This document shows positions 7,422 to 8,847 of a stretch of DNA of 8,847 bases, one piece after another. Both the position numbers and the translations under genes were made by a program. The notes under the pieces were generated by a model. The model saw only the letters and a program-made list of their open reading frames with translations. It was not told where the DNA came from and ran no database searches. The first letter of the stretch is position 1, and the number at the start of each line of letters is the position of its first letter. Location: positions 1 to 8,847 of the forward strand of contig CAJUMD010000129.1 of NCBI GenBank assembly GCA_910587275.1, written 5' to 3'. The DNA is from an uncultured Kineothrix sp. (GTDB lineage: Bacteria > Bacillota > Clostridia > Lachnospirales > Lachnospiraceae).

Positions 7422-7712
7422 ATGAGCCGTTTGGGAAGCGTAGAATTGCGGAAGAACAGGAAAATCAAATATCCCTATAAACAGACCAGTTCCACCATAG
7501 CGCATATCTTGCAGAAACATGAATACTCAGGGCATACGGAAAATTTCAGGACAAGCAAACATTTTAAGGACAAAAAGAGCCATTATGCAAACAATCGTTA
7601 TACCATGCGCTACAACCAATATGAGGGCGAGCCGGAACAGTTACAGAGCGGATCAGACGGTTACAAAACGGAACAGACACAGTATGAAAATGATAGCAAA
7701 TCTGCCGCTTAA
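7422..7712 (+). pseudogene. Remnant of a large serine recombinase (Tn4451/TnpX-like)
   Basis: The frame encodes PYKQTSSTIAHILQKHEYSG and then HTENFRTSKHFKDKKSHYA at about 7473-7589. This matches the conserved 'Recombinase' domain of large serine recombinases, in which a W-x-x-S/T-T-I-x-x-I-L-x-x-x-E-Y-x-G pattern is followed by NF+T and a lysine-rich KDKK stretch. The N-terminal resolvase catalytic domain and the zinc-ribbon and coiled-coil C-terminus are missing. After about residue 56 the sequence becomes Q/N-rich and no longer resembles the family. Only about 40 residues of a protein usually longer than 500 residues are recognisable, so this is a scar of an integrative element, not an active gene. 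The first ATG is not meaningful as a start. Confidence 0.6.
7633..7676 (+). repeat. Three short direct repeats CGGAWCAG
   Basis: CGGAACAG (7633-7640), CGGATCAG (7649-7656) and CGGAACAG (7669-7676) recur at 16- and 20-base intervals. The first two are followed by related GTTACA-containing sequence. They lie in the low-complexity tail of the recombinase remnant. They may be degenerate coding repeats or the leftover of an element-end binding region; I cannot tell which. Confidence 0.35.
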
Positions 7713-7716
7713 CCAT

Positions 7717-7752
7717 AGAAGGATGCCCCTCATTGGCAGAGCATATCCTTCT
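7717..7752. repeat. 8-bp inverted repeat, weak terminator candidate
   Basis: AGAAGGAT (7717-7724) pairs with ATCCTTCT (7745-7752), with further GC pairing inside across a small bulge. It begins five bases after the stop of the recombinase-remnant frame and lies about 80 bases beyond the stop of the HAD phosphatase gene on the other strand. Neither side has a proper T-run (GTTGTTCC on the plus side), so terminator activity is uncertain. It may instead be an end structure of the former mobile element. Confidence 0.4.
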
Positions 7753-7834
7753 GTTGTTCCAATAACTGATGAAATATCTCTAAATGAGTGTACTGGGTAA
7801 AAAAGGAATGGAAGTATACAATATTAAAGAAACA

Positions 7835-8650
7835 TTACTCCGTGACAAAATGTTCGTCAAGCCATTTTGCAACACCATCCTCATCATTCGAGGAAATAAT
7901 TGAGGTTGCAATTCTTTTCAAATCTTCATGTGCATTTTGAACGGCATAACTTTCATCCGCCAATTCAAACATATCGATATCATTTTTTCCATCACCAAAT
8001 ACAACTAATTTCTCACAGTCCAAAAGTGACTGCAGTTGTTTTACCGCCTTTGCCTTTGAAGCATTCAAAGGCATAATTTCGAGCCACTGCTCCTTCGTAT
8101 AAATTTCCGTCTGATAAACACAATGATAGGAATCCTTATATTTTTCATATAATGGTCCGAGTTTTTGCGGTTCATCGATACAAGTGATATAGAAAACGCT
8201 CCCTGACTTCAAATCATTGATTGAGCTCACTGCATTGGTACGGACATCTCCCTCTCTGCTATCCAGGAACTTATTCATTCCATTTGAGCACAATTCAGGA
8301 ACAAATGAAAATTTCTCTTTACCATCGATATATGCATAAACAATAGGATATACCTTATTTGCAAACAAATCATCCAGCACAGAATCTACCCCATCATAAA
8401 AATAGTTTGCAATCAAAATATCCTCTGTAAGATTATCCACTACAAAAGCGCCATTGTATACAATCAGGGGAATCTTGGCAATGATTCCGCTTGTCACCTT
8501 TTTAGCGGTAATCAACGAACGGGCAGTGGCATACGAAAAAACCATTCCCCTTTCCGTCAAGCTGTTTATTACATTATTTGTATATTCAGATGTTCTTTCA
8601 TTACTTCCCAATAATGTCCCGTCTAAATCTGACACATACAATATACCCAT
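7835..8650 (-). CDS. Cof-type HAD-superfamily (IIB) hydrolase
   Basis: The 271-residue soluble protein is a haloacid dehalogenase-type phosphatase, probably acting on sugar phosphates, nucleotides or cofactor phosphates; the substrate cannot be read from the sequence. HAD motif I is DLDGT with nucleophile D8 and acid D10. Motif II is the T in YATARS (about 42). The motif III lysine is in NASKAKAVKQL (about 198). Motif IV is GDGKNDIDMF (about 220), followed by the usual Cof ending AVQNAHEDLK and DGVAKWLDEHF. A C2 cap sits between motifs II and III. The ATG at 8650 is chosen because GAGGTG lies about 6 bases upstream and MGILYVSDLDGTLL is the standard Cof start; the in-frame ATG at 8695 adds 15 residues unlike the family. 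Its codons are visibly more AT-rich than those of the SNF2, ApbE and GGDEF genes, suggesting a different origin. Confidence 0.92.
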   Translation of the reverse strand: MGILYVSDLDGTLLGSNERTSEYTNNVINSLTERGMVFSYATARSLITAKKVTSGIIAKIPLIVYNGAFVVDNLTEDILIANYFYDGVDSVLDDLFANKVYPIVYAYIDGKEKFSFVPELCSNGMNKFLDSREGDVRTNAVSSINDLKSGSVFYITCIDEPQKLGPLYEKYKDSYHCVYQTEIYTKEQWLEIMPLNASKAKAVKQLQSLLDCEKLVVFGDGKNDIDMFELADESYAVQNAHEDLKRIATSIISSNDEDGVAKWLDEHFVTE

Positions 8651-8687
8651 ACTTTTCACCTCGCTCACTTTCTGTATCCATTTAGTA

Positions 8688-8715
8688 AATATCATTTTGC
8701 CTTCACTATTGTCAC
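8688..8715 (-). promoter_or_regulatory. Weak promoter candidate for the HAD phosphatase gene
   Basis: On the minus strand GTGACA (8710-8715) and GATATT (8688-8693) are separated by 16 bases. They match the -35 and -10 hexamers moderately. If the open frame running in from the right edge is a real gene, this site would overlap its stop codon, and the phosphatase could instead be read as the second gene of an operon. Confidence 0.25.
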
Positions 8716-8847
8716 ACCGTATCCCCCGCTCACATCATACACAGCACGGGCGGGAGTTCTTTGCGGGGCGTCGGCCGCGGGATTGCCTGTCACGGATTTT
8801 CCGTGCTTCGTTTCCGGCGGAGTTTTTCTTAACAGAATGCGGACACA
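8692..8847 (-). other. GC-rich tail with a frame open to the window edge; possible C-terminus of an upstream gene
   Basis: One minus-strand frame is open for 51 codons from the edge to TGA at 8692-8694, ending ARAVYDVSGGYGVTIVKAK. It would stop 41 bases before the HAD phosphatase start. The stretch is much more GC-rich than that gene and contains two hairpins: GCGG/CCGC around 8763-8780 and CACGGA/TCCGTG around 8790-8806. A plus-strand frame is also open to the edge, as often happens in GC-rich DNA, so coding is not established. I do not recognise the peptide. An interspersed intergenic repeat is an equally good explanation. Confidence 0.25.

Noticed and set aside
7239..7520. Minus-strand 93-codon frame containing the 14-residue peptide
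   Set aside because: Its first half is antisense to the recombinase remnant and lacks a ribosome binding site; only the last 14 codons have one.
7519..7800. Plus-strand 93-codon frame overlapping the recombinase remnant
   Set aside because: It runs in a different frame from the recognisable recombinase sequence, has no ribosome binding site and resembles no family.
1..8847. CRISPR array, defence island, biosynthetic cluster or intact transposon
   Set aside because: No regularly spaced repeats of the needed length, no cas, toxin-antitoxin, restriction or transposase genes; only a recombinase fragment was seen.

Overview
The window looks like a chromosomal segment from a Gram-positive anaerobe of the class Clostridia, most likely Lachnospiraceae-like. 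The grounds are the protein types, AGGAGG-like ribosome binding sites, sigma-A promoters of the extended -10 kind, and moderately GC-rich genes whose style breaks abruptly at one end. No rRNA, tRNA or taxonomic marker is present, so the placement is an inference.

Layout. Positions 1-275 hold no convincing gene. The first ~130 bases carry closely packed perfect hairpins and may be part of a structured RNA that I cannot identify. Positions 276-3578 (minus) encode a full-length SWIM-zinc-finger SNF2-family ATPase. A 174-base divergent promoter region separates it from a plus-strand ApbE-type FMN-transferase lipoprotein (3753-4757). ApbE converges, with only 18 bases between the stop codons, on a minus-strand cytosolic signalling protein (4776 to about 7058 or beyond). 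That protein fuses a LacI-type sugar-binding sensor domain to a linker and a C-terminal GGDEF diguanylate cyclase.

Positions 7059-7834 contain no intact gene. This stretch holds the promoter and a disrupted 5' end of the sensor-GGDEF gene, a 12-base tandem repeat, a 14-codon mini-ORF with a ribosome binding site, and a remnant of a large serine recombinase (about 7422-7712). It ends with short direct repeats and an inverted repeat. Positions 7835-8650 (minus) encode a Cof-type HAD phosphatase that is visibly more AT-rich than the other genes. The last 150 bases swing back to GC-rich, hairpin-containing DNA. They keep one frame open to the edge, which could be the C-terminus of an upstream gene or an interspersed repeat.

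The genes do not form an obvious pathway: chromatin-type ATPase, flavinylation enzyme, c-di-GMP signalling and a housekeeping-type phosphatase are separate transcription units. I see no defence island, CRISPR array, biosynthetic cluster or intact mobile element. The strongest leads are: the broken N-terminus of the sensor-GGDEF gene, where the first beta strand of the sensor lies upstream of the only in-frame start; that protein's sensor-cyclase architecture without an inhibitory site; the unassigned structured block at the left edge; and the recombinase scar next to a composition change.
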